NCBI GenBank assembly: GCA_024642565.1
Contig: JAHEAV010000001.1
Span: 124,001-188,000 of the forward strand
Length of the DNA stretch: 64,000 bases
Reading direction: 5' to 3'
DNA from: Erythrobacter sp.
GTDB taxonomy: Bacteria > Pseudomonadota > Alphaproteobacteria > Sphingomonadales > Sphingomonadaceae
Shown in pieces: positions 7,750 through 16,334 of this stretch; the stretch's first letter is position 1, and every line of letters starts with the position of its first letter. Both the position numbers and the translations under genes were made by a program. The notes beneath the pieces are model-generated. The model saw nothing but the letters and a program-made list of their open reading frames with translations. It was not told where the DNA came from and made no database searches.

Positions 7750-9936
7750 TTACCGATTCCACTTCCGCTGCGTCTGGCCATACCGCATTTTGCGTGTGCC
7801 GGGCTTGCCTTCGTTGCTTCTTCCCACCAACGGGGCTTTCTTGTCGCCATCGGGGATACCAAGTTCGTCGGCTTCAAGCCGCCGAATCTGATCGCGCAAT
7901 CTCCCGGCTTCTTCGAACTCAAGGTCTGCCGCCGCATCCCGCATACGTTTTTCCAGATCTTCTATATAAGCGCGGAGGTTATGGCCGACCAGGTTGTTGC
8001 GCTCATCATCGCCGGTGCCGATCGTTACGCTGTCTTGCGCAGCTGTGTGGGCAACGATGTCCTGAATATTCCGCTTGATCGTTGTCGGCGTGATCCCGTT
8101 TTCAGTATTATATTCGCGCTGCTTTTCGCGCCGCCTGTCTGTTTCGGCCATTGCACGTTCCATGCTGCCGGTAATCCGGTCTGCATAGAGAATGACCTTG
8201 CCGTCCACATTGCGCGCGGCGCGGCCGATGGTCTGGATAAGTGACGTTTCAGAACGCAGGAAGCCTTCCTTGTCCGCGTCCAGAATGCACACCAATCCGC
8301 ATTCGGGAATGTCGAGCCCTTCGCGCAGCAGATTTATCCCAACCAGCACATCATAGACGCCAAGCCGCAAATCACGGATCAGCTCGATCCGTTCCAGCGT
8401 TTCAACGTCGGAATGCATATAGCGCACACGCAATCCGGCCTCGTGCATGAATTCGGTCAGATCCTCTGCCATGCGCTTCGTCAGCGTGGTGACCAGCGTG
8501 CGATATCCCTTGTTGGCCACCTGGCGGCATTGATCGATGCAATCCTGCACCTGATCTTCGACCGGGCGAATTTCAACAGGGGGATCGATTAACCCGGTCG
8601 GACGGATGACCTGTTCGGCAAACACGCCGCCGGTCTGTTCCATTTCCCAACTGCCCGGGGTGGCTGACACCGCGAAGGTCTGCGGGCGCATGGCATCCCA
8701 TTCGTTGAACCGCAGCGGGCGATTGTCGATGCAACTGGGCAGGCGGAAACCATATTCCGCAAGGGTTATCTTGCGCCGGTGGTCACCCTTGGACATGGCC
8801 CCGATCTGCGGCACTGTCTGGTGGCTTTCATCCACGAACAGCAATGCGTTTTCCGGCAGATATTCGAACAAGGTTGGCGGCGGTTCGCCGGGCAAACGCC
8901 CGGTCAGGAAGCGGCTGTAGTTCTCGATCCCAGCGCAGGAACCTGTCGCAGCGATCATTTCGAGATCGAAATTGGTCCGTTGTTCCAACCGTTGGGCCTC
9001 GAGCAATTTGCCCTCCGCGTCCAATTCCTTGAGCCGTTCCTGCAGCTCGAACTTGATAGCTTCGGCGGCCTGTTTCATCGTTGGGCCGGGGGTCACATAG
9101 TGTGAATTGGCATAGACTCGCACCTGCTGGAGTTCAGCGCCCTTGCTACCGGTCAGAGGGTCGAATTCGTGGATCGATTCGATATCGTCGCCAAAGAAGC
9201 TGACGCGCCAGGCCATGTCCTCATAATGGCTCGGGAAAATTTCCAGACTGTCGCCGCGCACCCGGAAATTGCCGCGCGCGAAGCCCGCATCGTTGCGCTT
9301 GTATTGCAGTGCGACGAGCTTGCGGATCAATTCACGCTGATCGACGGTATCATTTGCCTTCAAGTCGAAGATCATCGCCGAATAAGTCTCGACCGAACCG
9401 ATACCATAGAGGCAGGATACCGAAGCCACGATGATCACATCATCACGTTCCAGCAAGGCGCGCGTTGCGGAATGGCGCATCCGGTCGATCGCCTCGTTTA
9501 CGCTGGATTCCTTCTCGATATAGGTGTCGCTTCGCGGAACATAGGCTTCTGGCTGGTAATAATCGTAATAGGATACGAAATATTCGACGGCATTATTGGG
9601 GAAGAAACTCTTGAATTCGCCATAGAGCTGCGCAGCCAGGATCTTGTTGGGGGCAAGGATCAGGGCCGGGCGCTGCAGTGTTTCAATCACTTTGGCCATC
9701 GTGAAAGTCTTGCCGCTGCCGGTTACCCCAAGCAGCACCTGCGTTTGTTCTTCTTCGCCGACGCCGGCCACCAATTCTGCAATCGCAGTCGGCTGATCGC
9801 CGGCCGGTTCATAGTCGGACACCAGTTCGAACGGCCGACCCGGCATCGACTTTTCCGGACGCTGCGGCTTGTGCGGGGTGAAATCGCCAGACGTGTCCGG
9901 TTCTTCCAGTCCGCGACGAATCACGAGTTCTGCCAT
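7750..9936 (-). CDS. uvrB: UvrABC excision nuclease subunit B
   Basis: UvrB is the damage-verifying helicase of nucleotide excision repair, loaded by UvrA and then engaging UvrC. With the start at 9936 ([14 protein letters not shown]) it has 728 residues. Seen are Walker [15 protein letters not shown], the beta-hairpin [12 protein letters not shown] that inserts between DNA strands, FVDESH helicase motif II, the motif VI region QTIGRAARN, and a C-terminal UVR domain ([20 protein letters not shown]). A start at 9972 would add 12 unconserved residues. The roughly 40-residue N-terminal extension before [14 protein letters not shown] is usual in this order. A LexA-like site lies just upstream. 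Confidence 0.97.
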   Translation of the reverse strand: MAELVIRRGLEEPDTSGDFTPHKPQRPEKSMPGRPFELVSDYEPAGDQPTAIAELVAGVGEEEQTQVLLGVTGSGKTFTMAKVIETLQRPALILAPNKILAAQLYGEFKSFFPNNAVEYFVSYYDYYQPEAYVPRSDTYIEKESSVNEAIDRMRHSATRALLERDDVIIVASVSCLYGIGSVETYSAMIFDLKANDTVDQRELIRKLVALQYKRNDAGFARGNFRVRGDSLEIFPSHYEDMAWRVSFFGDDIESIHEFDPLTGSKGAELQQVRVYANSHYVTPGPTMKQAAEAIKFELQERLKELDAEGKLLEAQRLEQRTNFDLEMIAATGSCAGIENYSRFLTGRLPGEPPPTLFEYLPENALLFVDESHQTVPQIGAMSKGDHRRKITLAEYGFRLPSCIDNRPLRFNEWDAMRPQTFAVSATPGSWEMEQTGGVFAEQVIRPTGLIDPPVEIRPVEDQVQDCIDQCRQVANKGYRTLVTTLTKRMAEDLTEFMHEAGLRVRYMHSDVETLERIELIRDLRLGVYDVLVGINLLREGLDIPECGLVCILDADKEGFLRSETSLIQTIGRAARNVDGKVILYADRITGSMERAMAETDRRREKQREYNTENGITPTTIKRNIQDIVAHTAAQDSVTIGTGDDERNNLVGHNLRAYIEDLEKRMRDAAADLEFEEAGRLRDQIRRLEADELGIPDGDKKAPLVGRSNEGKPGTRKMRYGQTQRKWNR

Positions 9937-9940
9937 AAGC

Positions 9941-9955
9941 GAACATATGGGGAAT
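9941..9955 (-). promoter_or_regulatory. Candidate LexA (SOS) box upstream of uvrB
   Basis: The minus strand reads ATTCCCCATATGTTC, four bases before the uvrB start. The alphaproteobacterial LexA consensus is GTTC-N7-GTTC, so this has one mismatch in the first half-site. The position would block initiation of uvrB transcription or translation. It is a prediction from sequence only. Confidence 0.38.
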
Positions 9956-10038
9956 ATCACCGGCAGCTGCAATAAGTTGGCAGGCAGACGGCAAATTGGT
10001 AGCTTGATCGAACAGCCAGGTAGCTAGGAGTATTCGCC

Positions 10039-10599
10039 ATGCGTTACGCCAACCGACTTTCATTCGCCCTGTTGGCCGTGCCGGCACTGGCGTTAGGTGC
10101 CTGCAGCAAGGAACCTTCCGGTCAAAAGCCAACAACACAAGTGGCTGTTTCAGCGGGCGGGATGTTGAAACCAGAACCCGGCCTGTACACAAACACGGTC
10201 ACCGTGACGAAGTTTGAAATGCCCGGAATGCCCCCGTCGATGGCACAGCAAATGAAGCAGACTTTTACTTCCCAGTCGGGCACAGACCGGACCAGTTGCC
10301 TGACGAAGGAAGATGCCGCCAAAGGCTATGAAGACATGGTCCAGAAGATGGGGCAGGGCCGGGACGGGATGAAATGCACATTCTCCCGCTACAATGTATC
10401 CGGCAACAATCTTGATGCCGAACTTAATTGTGCAGGGCCAGAGGGCACCTCCGCAACCATGCAGATGCATGGCACAGTCGAATCCGGCAAATCCAATATC
10501 ACCATGGAAATGACGACCAGGGCCAAACACATGCCCGGCGGCCAGATGACCATGGCCATGCAGGTGGAATCCGTGCGAACCGGTGAATGCGGAGCATAG
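10039..10599 (+). CDS. DUF3617 family putative lipoprotein
   Basis: The 186-residue protein has a lipoprotein signal (FALLAVPALALGACSKEP, lipobox LGAC). The mature part fits DUF3617: it opens with the motif for this family, LKPEPGLYTNTVTVTKFEMPGMPP, is Met-rich, and has two cysteine-centred segments (RTSCLTKED and MKCTFSRYNVSG) resembling the DUF3617 pattern. These are exported proteins of unknown function, abundant in sphingomonads. A GGAG-like Shine-Dalgarno precedes the ATG. Its last 17 bp overlap the GTG start of the hydrolase gene. Confidence 0.82.
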   Translation: MRYANRLSFALLAVPALALGACSKEPSGQKPTTQVAVSAGGMLKPEPGLYTNTVTVTKFEMPGMPPSMAQQMKQTFTSQSGTDRTSCLTKEDAAKGYEDMVQKMGQGRDGMKCTFSRYNVSGNNLDAELNCAGPEGTSATMQMHGTVESGKSNITMEMTTRAKHMPGGQMTMAMQVESVRTGECGA

Positions 10600-11386
10600 G
10601 CCGCTGCGAAAAAACGATTTGCCCGAGCATTCCGATAAACCGGATGCGCCGCCGCCTGAAGGTGCAGACTTTGCAACCCGGCTGGCTTTGGCGCGCGAGC
10701 CTGCGCCAGAAGATGTGGGAAGGCCATCGATCTTCCGCCTGCTGGCCGAAACCCAGGTAGTATTTGAGCCCTTCCGCCGACTGCGCCGCAAGATCGACAT
10801 TCAGCCATCCAAAAATCCTCGTAAAGTCATGTTGCTACCCGGTTTTGCCACACACCCGATCCGTATGCGTTATATGGCACGGCAACTCGAACGGGCGGGA
10901 CACAAGGTAAAGCGCTGGGGGCTGGGTTTTAATTTTGGCCCGACGCCTGAAAATATCGAAATACTCGAAGAGCGTGTGCTGGGGCTTCATGCACGCTACG
11001 GCGAACCGGTAATCCTGGTGGGCTGGAGCCTGGGCGGCTTGTTCGCCCGCGAATTGGCCCGCCGCCATCCGCAAGCGGTGGCCAAGGTGGTGACCATGGG
11101 ATCACCCTTTTCAGGCAATCCAAAATCCAACAACGCCTGGCGCATCTATCAATTCGTAACCGGCCACAGCGTGTATAGCCCGCCGGTGGGGATCGATATG
11201 GCAGCCAAGCCTCCGGTGCCCACCGTTGCGCTATGGAGCCCGCGCGACGGAATTGTCAGCCCGCGCAGTTCATGCGGTAAGCCGGGTGAACGCGATCGCG
11301 CGCTGGCCCTGCGCTGTACCCATATCGGCTTTGCCTATTCCGAAGAATCGATTTTGGCGGTTTTGCAGGAACTCGAGGAGATTTGA
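10583..11386 (+). CDS. Alpha/beta-fold hydrolase
   Basis: A 267-residue protein with a roughly 80-residue N-terminal extension before the fold starts at VMLLPGFATHPIRM. The nucleophile elbow is GWSLGG (Ser in GWSLGGLFARELARRHP), followed by strand-5 VVTMGSPFSG. A candidate acid is the Asp in LWSPRDGIVSP and a candidate histidine the one in RCTHIGFAYSE. The fold resembles PGAP1/lipase-like esterases; substrate unknown. The start is GTG inside the DUF3617 gene, so the two are probably co-translated. It lies 61 bp upstream of the ATP-grasp island and could be co-transcribed with it. Confidence 0.83.
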   Translation: MNAEHRPLRKNDLPEHSDKPDAPPPEGADFATRLALAREPAPEDVGRPSIFRLLAETQVVFEPFRRLRRKIDIQPSKNPRKVMLLPGFATHPIRMRYMARQLERAGHKVKRWGLGFNFGPTPENIEILEERVLGLHARYGEPVILVGWSLGGLFARELARRHPQAVAKVVTMGSPFSGNPKSNNAWRIYQFVTGHSVYSPPVGIDMAAKPPVPTVALWSPRDGIVSPRSSCGKPGERDRALALRCTHIGFAYSEESILAVLQELEEI

Positions 11387-11447
11387 AGCTTTACCTTCCA
11401 ATATGCTGCAACTGCGTTAGGAGGGGGGACGCGTTGAATTTTTCACG

Positions 11448-12890
11448 ATGTCCCGGGGGTTCATGACAGAGGCGCCAGCCAAATTTGATGAAATGCATAG
11501 GCCTGACGGCGCCATTCGATCTGCCTATGGCGATTATGACCTTTGGTATGAGCAGCAAGCGCAGGATTTGCTCAGGCGCAAGCATTTCGAAGCCGAGAGC
11601 AATTTTCGCCGTACCGGAATTACGTTCAATGTTTACGGAGAGGATGAGGCCGAAGAACGGCTAATCCCCTTCGATATGGTTCCGCGAATTATCGGTGCCG
11701 GTGAATGGCGCAAGTTGACCCGCGGCATTGAACAACGCGTTCGCGCGCTGAACGCATTCATGTACGATCTCTATCACCGGCAGGAAATTATCCGTGCGGG
11801 GCGTGTGCCGGAACGATTGTTTCGCAATAACGAGGCATGGCTGCCCAATATGGTCGGTTTCACGCCGCCTGGCGGCGTGTACACCCACATCGTTGGTATT
11901 GATCTGGTGCGGACCGGGCCAGACGAATGGTTTGTACTGGAAGATAATGCACGCACGCCTTCGGGTGTCAGTTACATGCTGGAAAATCGTGAAACGATGA
12001 TGGCGATGTTCCCCGAACTTTTCACCCGCGTAGGGGTTGAGCCAGTTTCGGACTACCCGCGCCGGTTGGCAAAGAGCCTGGCGGCCTGCGCCCCTAAAGC
12101 CACCGTTGGCAAACCGGTCGTCGCTGTCTTGACACCGGGTATCTATAACAGTGCCTATTTCGAACACGCGTTTCTGGCGGACCAGATGGGTGCAGAGCTG
12201 GTCGAAGGTACCGATCTGCGGGTTATCGATGGCCGGGTGGGGATGCGGACTACTGCCGGATTTCAACCCGTCGATGTCATTTATCGCCGGGTCGATGATG
12301 ATTACCTCGATCCGCTGACTTTCAATCCGAAATCTGTCCTGGGTATTCCCGGCATCATGGATGTCTATCGAGCCGGAGGCGTTACGATCGCGAACGCGCC
12401 GGGTACGGGCGTATGCGATGACAAGGCTATCTACAGTTTCATGCCCGAAATCGTGGAGTTCTATACGGGCGAGAAACCCTTATTGCCCAACGTCCAGACA
12501 TGGCGCTGTTCCGAACCGGACAGCCTTGCCTATGTGCTCGACAATCTGGCCGAAGTCGTGGTCAAGGAAGTGCATGGTTCTGGCGGCTATGGCATGTTGA
12601 TTGGCCCGACAGCCTCGCGCAAGGAAATCGCGGCCTTCCGGGCAAAGCTTGAGGCAAACCCAACCAACTATATCGCGCAGCCAACCCTTGCCCTTTCCAC
12701 TTGCCCGATTTTTACCCGAAAAGGTCTCGTTCCGCGCCATGTCGACTTGCGGCCCTTTGTGCTGGTTTCGCCCGACGCCATCGACATTACGCCTGGCGGT
12801 CTGACCCGCGTTGCGATGAAAAAGGGCTCCCTTGTGGTCAATTCCAGTCAAGGTGGCGGGACCAAGGATACTTGGGTGCTAAAAGACTGA
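11448..12890 (+). CDS. Circularly permuted type 2 ATP-grasp protein
   Basis: A 480-residue cytosolic protein of the CP-ATP-grasp family (COG2308). Seen are the conserved opening RSAYGDYDLWY, the family block RRTGITFNVYGEDEAEERLIPFD (shown here in part), EDNARTPSGVSYMLENR, the KEVHGSGGYGMLIGP nucleotide-binding region, and the carboxy end FVLVSPDAIDITPGGLTRVA. Such proteins are predicted to form amide or peptide bonds with ATP; no substrate is known. It sits first in a block with the alpha-E protein, a transglutaminase and Anbu. A second ATG at 11463 follows GGGGG closely and is an alternative start; GGAGGGGGG lies at 11420-11428. Confidence 0.9.
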   Translation: MSRGFMTEAPAKFDEMHRPDGAIRSAYGDYDLWYEQQAQDLLRRKHFEAESNFRRTGITFNVYGEDEAEERLIPFDMVPRIIGAGEWRKLTRGIEQRVRALNAFMYDLYHRQEIIRAGRVPERLFRNNEAWLPNMVGFTPPGGVYTHIVGIDLVRTGPDEWFVLEDNARTPSGVSYMLENRETMMAMFPELFTRVGVEPVSDYPRRLAKSLAACAPKATVGKPVVAVLTPGIYNSAYFEHAFLADQMGAELVEGTDLRVIDGRVGMRTTAGFQPVDVIYRRVDDDYLDPLTFNPKSVLGIPGIMDVYRAGGVTIANAPGTGVCDDKAIYSFMPEIVEFYTGEKPLLPNVQTWRCSEPDSLAYVLDNLAEVVVKEVHGSGGYGMLIGPTASRKEIAAFRAKLEANPTNYIAQPTLALSTCPIFTRKGLVPRHVDLRPFVLVSPDAIDITPGGLTRVAMKKGSLVVNSSQGGGTKDTWVLKD

Positions 12891-12921
12891 TGGTATCTGG
12901 CACAGATCTGGGACCCTGCTC

Positions 12922-13866
12922 ATGCTAGGCCGGACAGCAAATGGACTGTTCTGGATGTTCCGCTATCTGGAGCGCGCCGAGAATACTGCGCGTCTGCTGG
13001 ATGCCGGGCTGCGTATGGCTCTGACGCGTGATTTGGCGAGTTCGGAAGAAGAATGGCGCTCGGTCATCCAGACCGCTGGCCTGCGCAAGTCGTACGAGGC
13101 GAAACACGGAAGCTATACCGGTGCCTTGGTTTGGAATTTCATCCTGCGCGACAAAGATAACCCCACCAGCGTGATGCAGATGTTTGACAATGTGCGGACA
13201 AATGCCCGCCTGTCGCGCAATGTGATCAGCAGCGAATTGTGGGAAGCGATCAATGAAAGTTGGATGCAGATCAAGGATATGCTGGCCCGTCCGGTAAGCC
13301 AGTCCAGCGTTGGCCATGTGGTCGCGGCCGTGCGGCGGGGCGGTACCTTGGTCCACGGCGCCATGGCCGGGTCGATGCTGCGCAGCGAAGGCTATCATTT
13401 CGCCCGTGCAGGAACTTTCCTTGAGCGCGGCGAAAGTACGGCGCGGATCCTCGACATCAAATATTTCCTGCTGTTGCCGTCATTTTCCTACGTGGGATCG
13501 TCCCACGATACGGGTCAATGGGATACAGTGCTGCGCTCTGTCTCGGGCGATCGTGGCTATCGTTTCCTCAATGCAGGCCAGATCGATGCCCGTGGGATCG
13601 TCGAATTTCTGCTTCTCGACATGCGTTTTCCCCGCAGCCTGGCCTATTGCCATTCGCATTTGCGAGACAATTTGCGCGAATTGGCGAAGATTCATGGGGC
13701 GGACGGGCAATGCAATGTGCTGATGCGCGATGCCGACCAGCGATTGTCCAATCTGACCGTGGATGAGGTCTTCGATATGGGACTTCATCGGTTCCTGATC
13801 GATTTCATGAACAGCAACGCCGCCATCGCCTCTGCCATCGCCGAAGATTATAGGTTCACTGCCTGA
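12922..13866 (+). CDS. Alpha-E domain protein (DUF403)
   Basis: The 314-residue all-helical protein begins MLGRTANGLFWMFRYLERAENTARLLDAG, the signature of the alpha-E domain (COG2307). It also has GTFLERGESTARILDIKYF in the middle. The function is not established; the family almost always accompanies a circularly permuted ATP-grasp gene and a transglutaminase, and is thought to help bind or present the substrate. The gene begins 31 bp after the ATP-grasp stop and ends 2 bp before the transglutaminase start, so these three form one transcription unit. Confidence 0.93.
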   Translation: MLGRTANGLFWMFRYLERAENTARLLDAGLRMALTRDLASSEEEWRSVIQTAGLRKSYEAKHGSYTGALVWNFILRDKDNPTSVMQMFDNVRTNARLSRNVISSELWEAINESWMQIKDMLARPVSQSSVGHVVAAVRRGGTLVHGAMAGSMLRSEGYHFARAGTFLERGESTARILDIKYFLLLPSFSYVGSSHDTGQWDTVLRSVSGDRGYRFLNAGQIDARGIVEFLLLDMRFPRSLAYCHSHLRDNLRELAKIHGADGQCNVLMRDADQRLSNLTVDEVFDMGLHRFLIDFMNSNAAIASAIAEDYRFTA

Positions 13867-13868
13867 CC

Positions 13869-14684
13869 ATGCGTTTATCCATCCATCATACTACGCGTTA
13901 CAGCTTCACTGCCCCGGTGGTGCATGCCCTGCAGCGACTGCGCCTGACGCCCAAAAGCACCCAAGGCCAGAAGATTATTGAATGGAACATGGATTGTGAA
14001 AACGCGCATCTTGAACTCGAATATGATGATCAGCATTTCAATCACGTAACGCTGGTTTCAGTTGAACCTGGTGTCCAGGATGTCATTATCCGCTGTGATG
14101 GTGTGGTCGACACGAAAGATCATGCAGGGATCATCGGTATTCATTCTGGCCATCTCCCATTGTGGTCTTTTCTTGGTCAGACAAATTTGACTAAACCCGG
14201 TGAGCGGGTGAAGTCCATGCTCGGCCAGCTGGAAAGCAAAAGTGATGACCGGGTGAGTTTTCTTCACGCCTTGTCGTCGCGTATCATCGAGGCGGTAGAG
14301 TACAAGATTGGTCACACCGATGTCGATACAACGGCGGAGCAAGCCTTGGCCGCTGGTGCTGGTGTTTGTCAGGACCATGCCCATATTTTCATCGGTGCGG
14401 CGCGTGCAATGGATATTCCGGCACGCTATGTCAGCGGCTATCTGATGATGGATGACCGCATCGACCAGGAAGCGACCCACGCCTGGGCTGAGGCCCATGT
14501 TGACGGGCTGGGTTGGGTGGGTTTTGACGTTAGCAACGGCATCAGCCCTGATCCGCGCTACGTCAGGGTGGCGACCGGCCGTGACTACCGCGATGCGGCA
14601 CCGATTACCGGGATCAGTTTTGGCGGAGCTTCGAATGGGCCAGTGGTCGAAGTTTCGGTAGCGCAGCAGCAAGTCGAACAGTAA
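13869..14684 (+). CDS. Transglutaminase-like cysteine peptidase family protein
   Basis: The 271-residue protein has the N-terminal bacterial transglutaminase-associated beta domain (MRLSIHHTTRYSFTAPVVHA) and a transglutaminase core. The catalytic triad is visible: Cys in GAGVCQDHAHIF, His in EATHAWAEAHVDG, and Asp in WVGFDVSNG. No signal peptide is present, so it acts in the cytoplasm, probably as a peptidase or amide-bond hydrolase. It starts 2 bp after the alpha-E gene. In this type of island it is proposed to cleave or remodel what the ATP-grasp enzyme makes. Confidence 0.92.
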   Translation: MRLSIHHTTRYSFTAPVVHALQRLRLTPKSTQGQKIIEWNMDCENAHLELEYDDQHFNHVTLVSVEPGVQDVIIRCDGVVDTKDHAGIIGIHSGHLPLWSFLGQTNLTKPGERVKSMLGQLESKSDDRVSFLHALSSRIIEAVEYKIGHTDVDTTAEQALAAGAGVCQDHAHIFIGAARAMDIPARYVSGYLMMDDRIDQEATHAWAEAHVDGLGWVGFDVSNGISPDPRYVRVATGRDYRDAAPITGISFGGASNGPVVEVSVAQQQVEQ

Positions 14685-14715
14685 GCGCTTTGGAAGTCTG
14701 CGGCCGTCATCGCAA

Positions 14716-14743
14716 TTGCAGACAGAAGTTTTCATGATGTAAT
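14716..14743 (+). promoter_or_regulatory. Candidate internal promoter for the Anbu gene
   Basis: TTGCAG (14716-14721) and TGTAAT (14738-14743) are separated by 16 bp within the 99-bp gap between the transglutaminase and the peptidase genes. The peptidase may therefore be expressed separately from the ATP-grasp transcript. Prediction only. Confidence 0.35.
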
Positions 14744-14783
14744 CCGGCGCGGCACTTCCAAGCAGTCGGCAAGGAATTTTTAA

Positions 14784-15527
14784 ATGACATATTGTGTGGG
14801 AATGATGGTCGACAAAGGCCTGATCCTGATGAGCGATACCCGGACCAATTCTGGTGTCGACAACATTTCCGTCTTTCGCAAAATGTTTTGCTGGCAGGTC
14901 CCCGGTGACCGGATCATCACGGTCATGACGGCTGGCAATCTGGCCACAACGCAAGCTGTGGTCAGCATGCTGGAGGAACGCAAGAAGGCGCCTGATGACC
15001 GGTCGAATTCCTTGCTCGACGCACCTACGATGTTCCAGGTTGCGACGGAAATCGGCAAGCTGGTGCGCGATACGATCAGCGAACGCCAGGAACTGAACGG
15101 ACAATCCGGCAAGGGTAAATTCACGGCGTCGATCATTGTGGCGGGCCAGATCGCCGGGATGGAACCGCGCCTGTTCATGGTCTATCCCGAAGGCAATTTC
15201 ATCGAAGCCAGTTTCGATACGCCTTTCTTCCAGATCGGTGAGACCAAATATGGCCGACCGATCATTTTGCGCGGCTATGACCGGACCATGAGTTTCGAAG
15301 ACGCCGTCAAGCTGCTGATGGTGTCGTTCGATTCTACCCTCAAGGCCAATCTTTCGGTTGGACTCCCGCTCGACCTGATGGTTATTGAACGCGATGGCTT
15401 TGCCGCTGCTCATGAGCGGAGGATCGGGCATGACGATCCTTATTTCCAGCTCATCTCCTCCAGCTGGGGCGATGCCCTGAAATCGGCCTTCCACTCGCTG
15501 CCGGATTACAGTTTATCCAATACGTAG
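14784..15527 (+). CDS. Proteasome-type peptidase Anbu
   Basis: The 247-residue protein starts MTYCVGMMVDKGLILMSDTR, typical of Anbu (ancestral beta subunit, COG3484), an Ntn-hydrolase related to HslV and 20S proteasome beta subunits. After Met removal Thr2 would be the nucleophile; Asp18 and Lys33 match the Asp17/Lys33 positions of proteasomal active sites. Anbu assembles into open ring- or helix-like oligomers in the cytoplasm. No unfoldase is encoded nearby. It follows the ATP-grasp/alpha-E/transglutaminase block and is closed by an intrinsic terminator. Confidence 0.93.
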   Translation: MTYCVGMMVDKGLILMSDTRTNSGVDNISVFRKMFCWQVPGDRIITVMTAGNLATTQAVVSMLEERKKAPDDRSNSLLDAPTMFQVATEIGKLVRDTISERQELNGQSGKGKFTASIIVAGQIAGMEPRLFMVYPEGNFIEASFDTPFFQIGETKYGRPIILRGYDRTMSFEDAVKLLMVSFDSTLKANLSVGLPLDLMVIERDGFAAAHERRIGHDDPYFQLISSSWGDALKSAFHSLPDYSLSNT

Positions 15528-15561
15528 AAGCACTTAATGGATAATCCTTAAGCGTTCCAAC

Positions 15562-15584
15562 GGAGAGGGATTCTCCTTATTTTT
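15562..15584 (+). terminator. Intrinsic terminator after Anbu
   Basis: GGAGA (15562-15566) pairs with TCTCC (15572-15576) across a 5-nt loop and is followed by TTATTTTT. It sits 35 bp after the Anbu stop codon. The stem is short, but the U-tract is clear. Confidence 0.6.
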
Positions 15585-15701
15585 GGTCCGAAATGGTGCC
15601 AATATGGCAGAGTATGACGTCATGGTTTCCCGTGCGTTAACCATCCGGTTCGGGTCTATTTCGGCAAGCCATCTGTCAGCGATCTGCGCAGAATTCTGTT
15701 T

Positions 15702-16334
15702 ATGGAACAGAAACTTGTCGTTCGCTTCATCGATCCCTCCTCCCGCATAAGGGCCGAACTTGCCCGCGCGGCATTCGCGCTCGGATACCACGCGGAAGTC
15801 TATGCGGATTTCAGCGAGCTCATCGCCGACAGGGCTGACAATGGCATATTGGTGGCGCGTGACGATCCTGCCAGTGGCGGGATTGCCAACGCGATCCGAA
15901 GGCTGGCGGACAGGGGCCACTGGTTCCCGCTGATCGCAACGGATGTATCCCCCAAGCCTGAACGGATTGTCGCGGCGATGAAAGCCGGGGCGCTGAATTA
16001 TCTTTCCCTGCCGCCCATGCCAGACAGTTTTGCGAAGGCATTGGCGCAGGTCGAGGCCGAGCTGCGGGAAAATGGCGAGGCGCGCCGCCGCATGATCGAA
16101 GCGCGTAACCGGATTGCCAATTTGTCCAAACGCGAACGCGAAGTGCTGCGCTGGTTGGCCGAGGGGAGCAGCAACAAGGAAATCGCCCGCGAATTGGCGA
16201 TCAGCCCGCGCACCGTTGAAATCCACCGTGCCAATATGATGGCCAAACTTGGCGCCAACCATGCAGCCGAAGTTGTGCGGCTGCAGATCGAGGCGGAACG
16301 GGCTGGCCGGGAAGAGACCTGGCAGGCCGCCTAA
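15702..16334 (+). CDS. LuxR/FixJ-type DNA-binding regulator with degenerate receiver
   Basis: The 210-residue protein has an N-terminal receiver-like domain (about 1-120) and a C-terminal LuxR-type helix-turn-helix (LSKREREVLRWLAEGSSNKEIARELAISPRTVEIHR, described in part, about 141-180). By eye, the receiver lacks the phosphoacceptor: where FixJ has LLLDxRMP this has ILVARDDP, with Ala at the Asp position. The conserved Lys before Pro is Leu (NYLSLPP), and only one of the two acidic residues near the N-terminus remains (FIDPSS). It is thus a pseudo-receiver, perhaps controlled by dimerisation or partner binding. No histidine kinase is adjacent. Confidence 0.84.
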   Translation: MEQKLVVRFIDPSSRIRAELARAAFALGYHAEVYADFSELIADRADNGILVARDDPASGGIANAIRRLADRGHWFPLIATDVSPKPERIVAAMKAGALNYLSLPPMPDSFAKALAQVEAELRENGEARRRMIEARNRIANLSKREREVLRWLAEGSSNKEIARELAISPRTVEIHRANMMAKLGANHAAEVVRLQIEAERAGREETWQAA

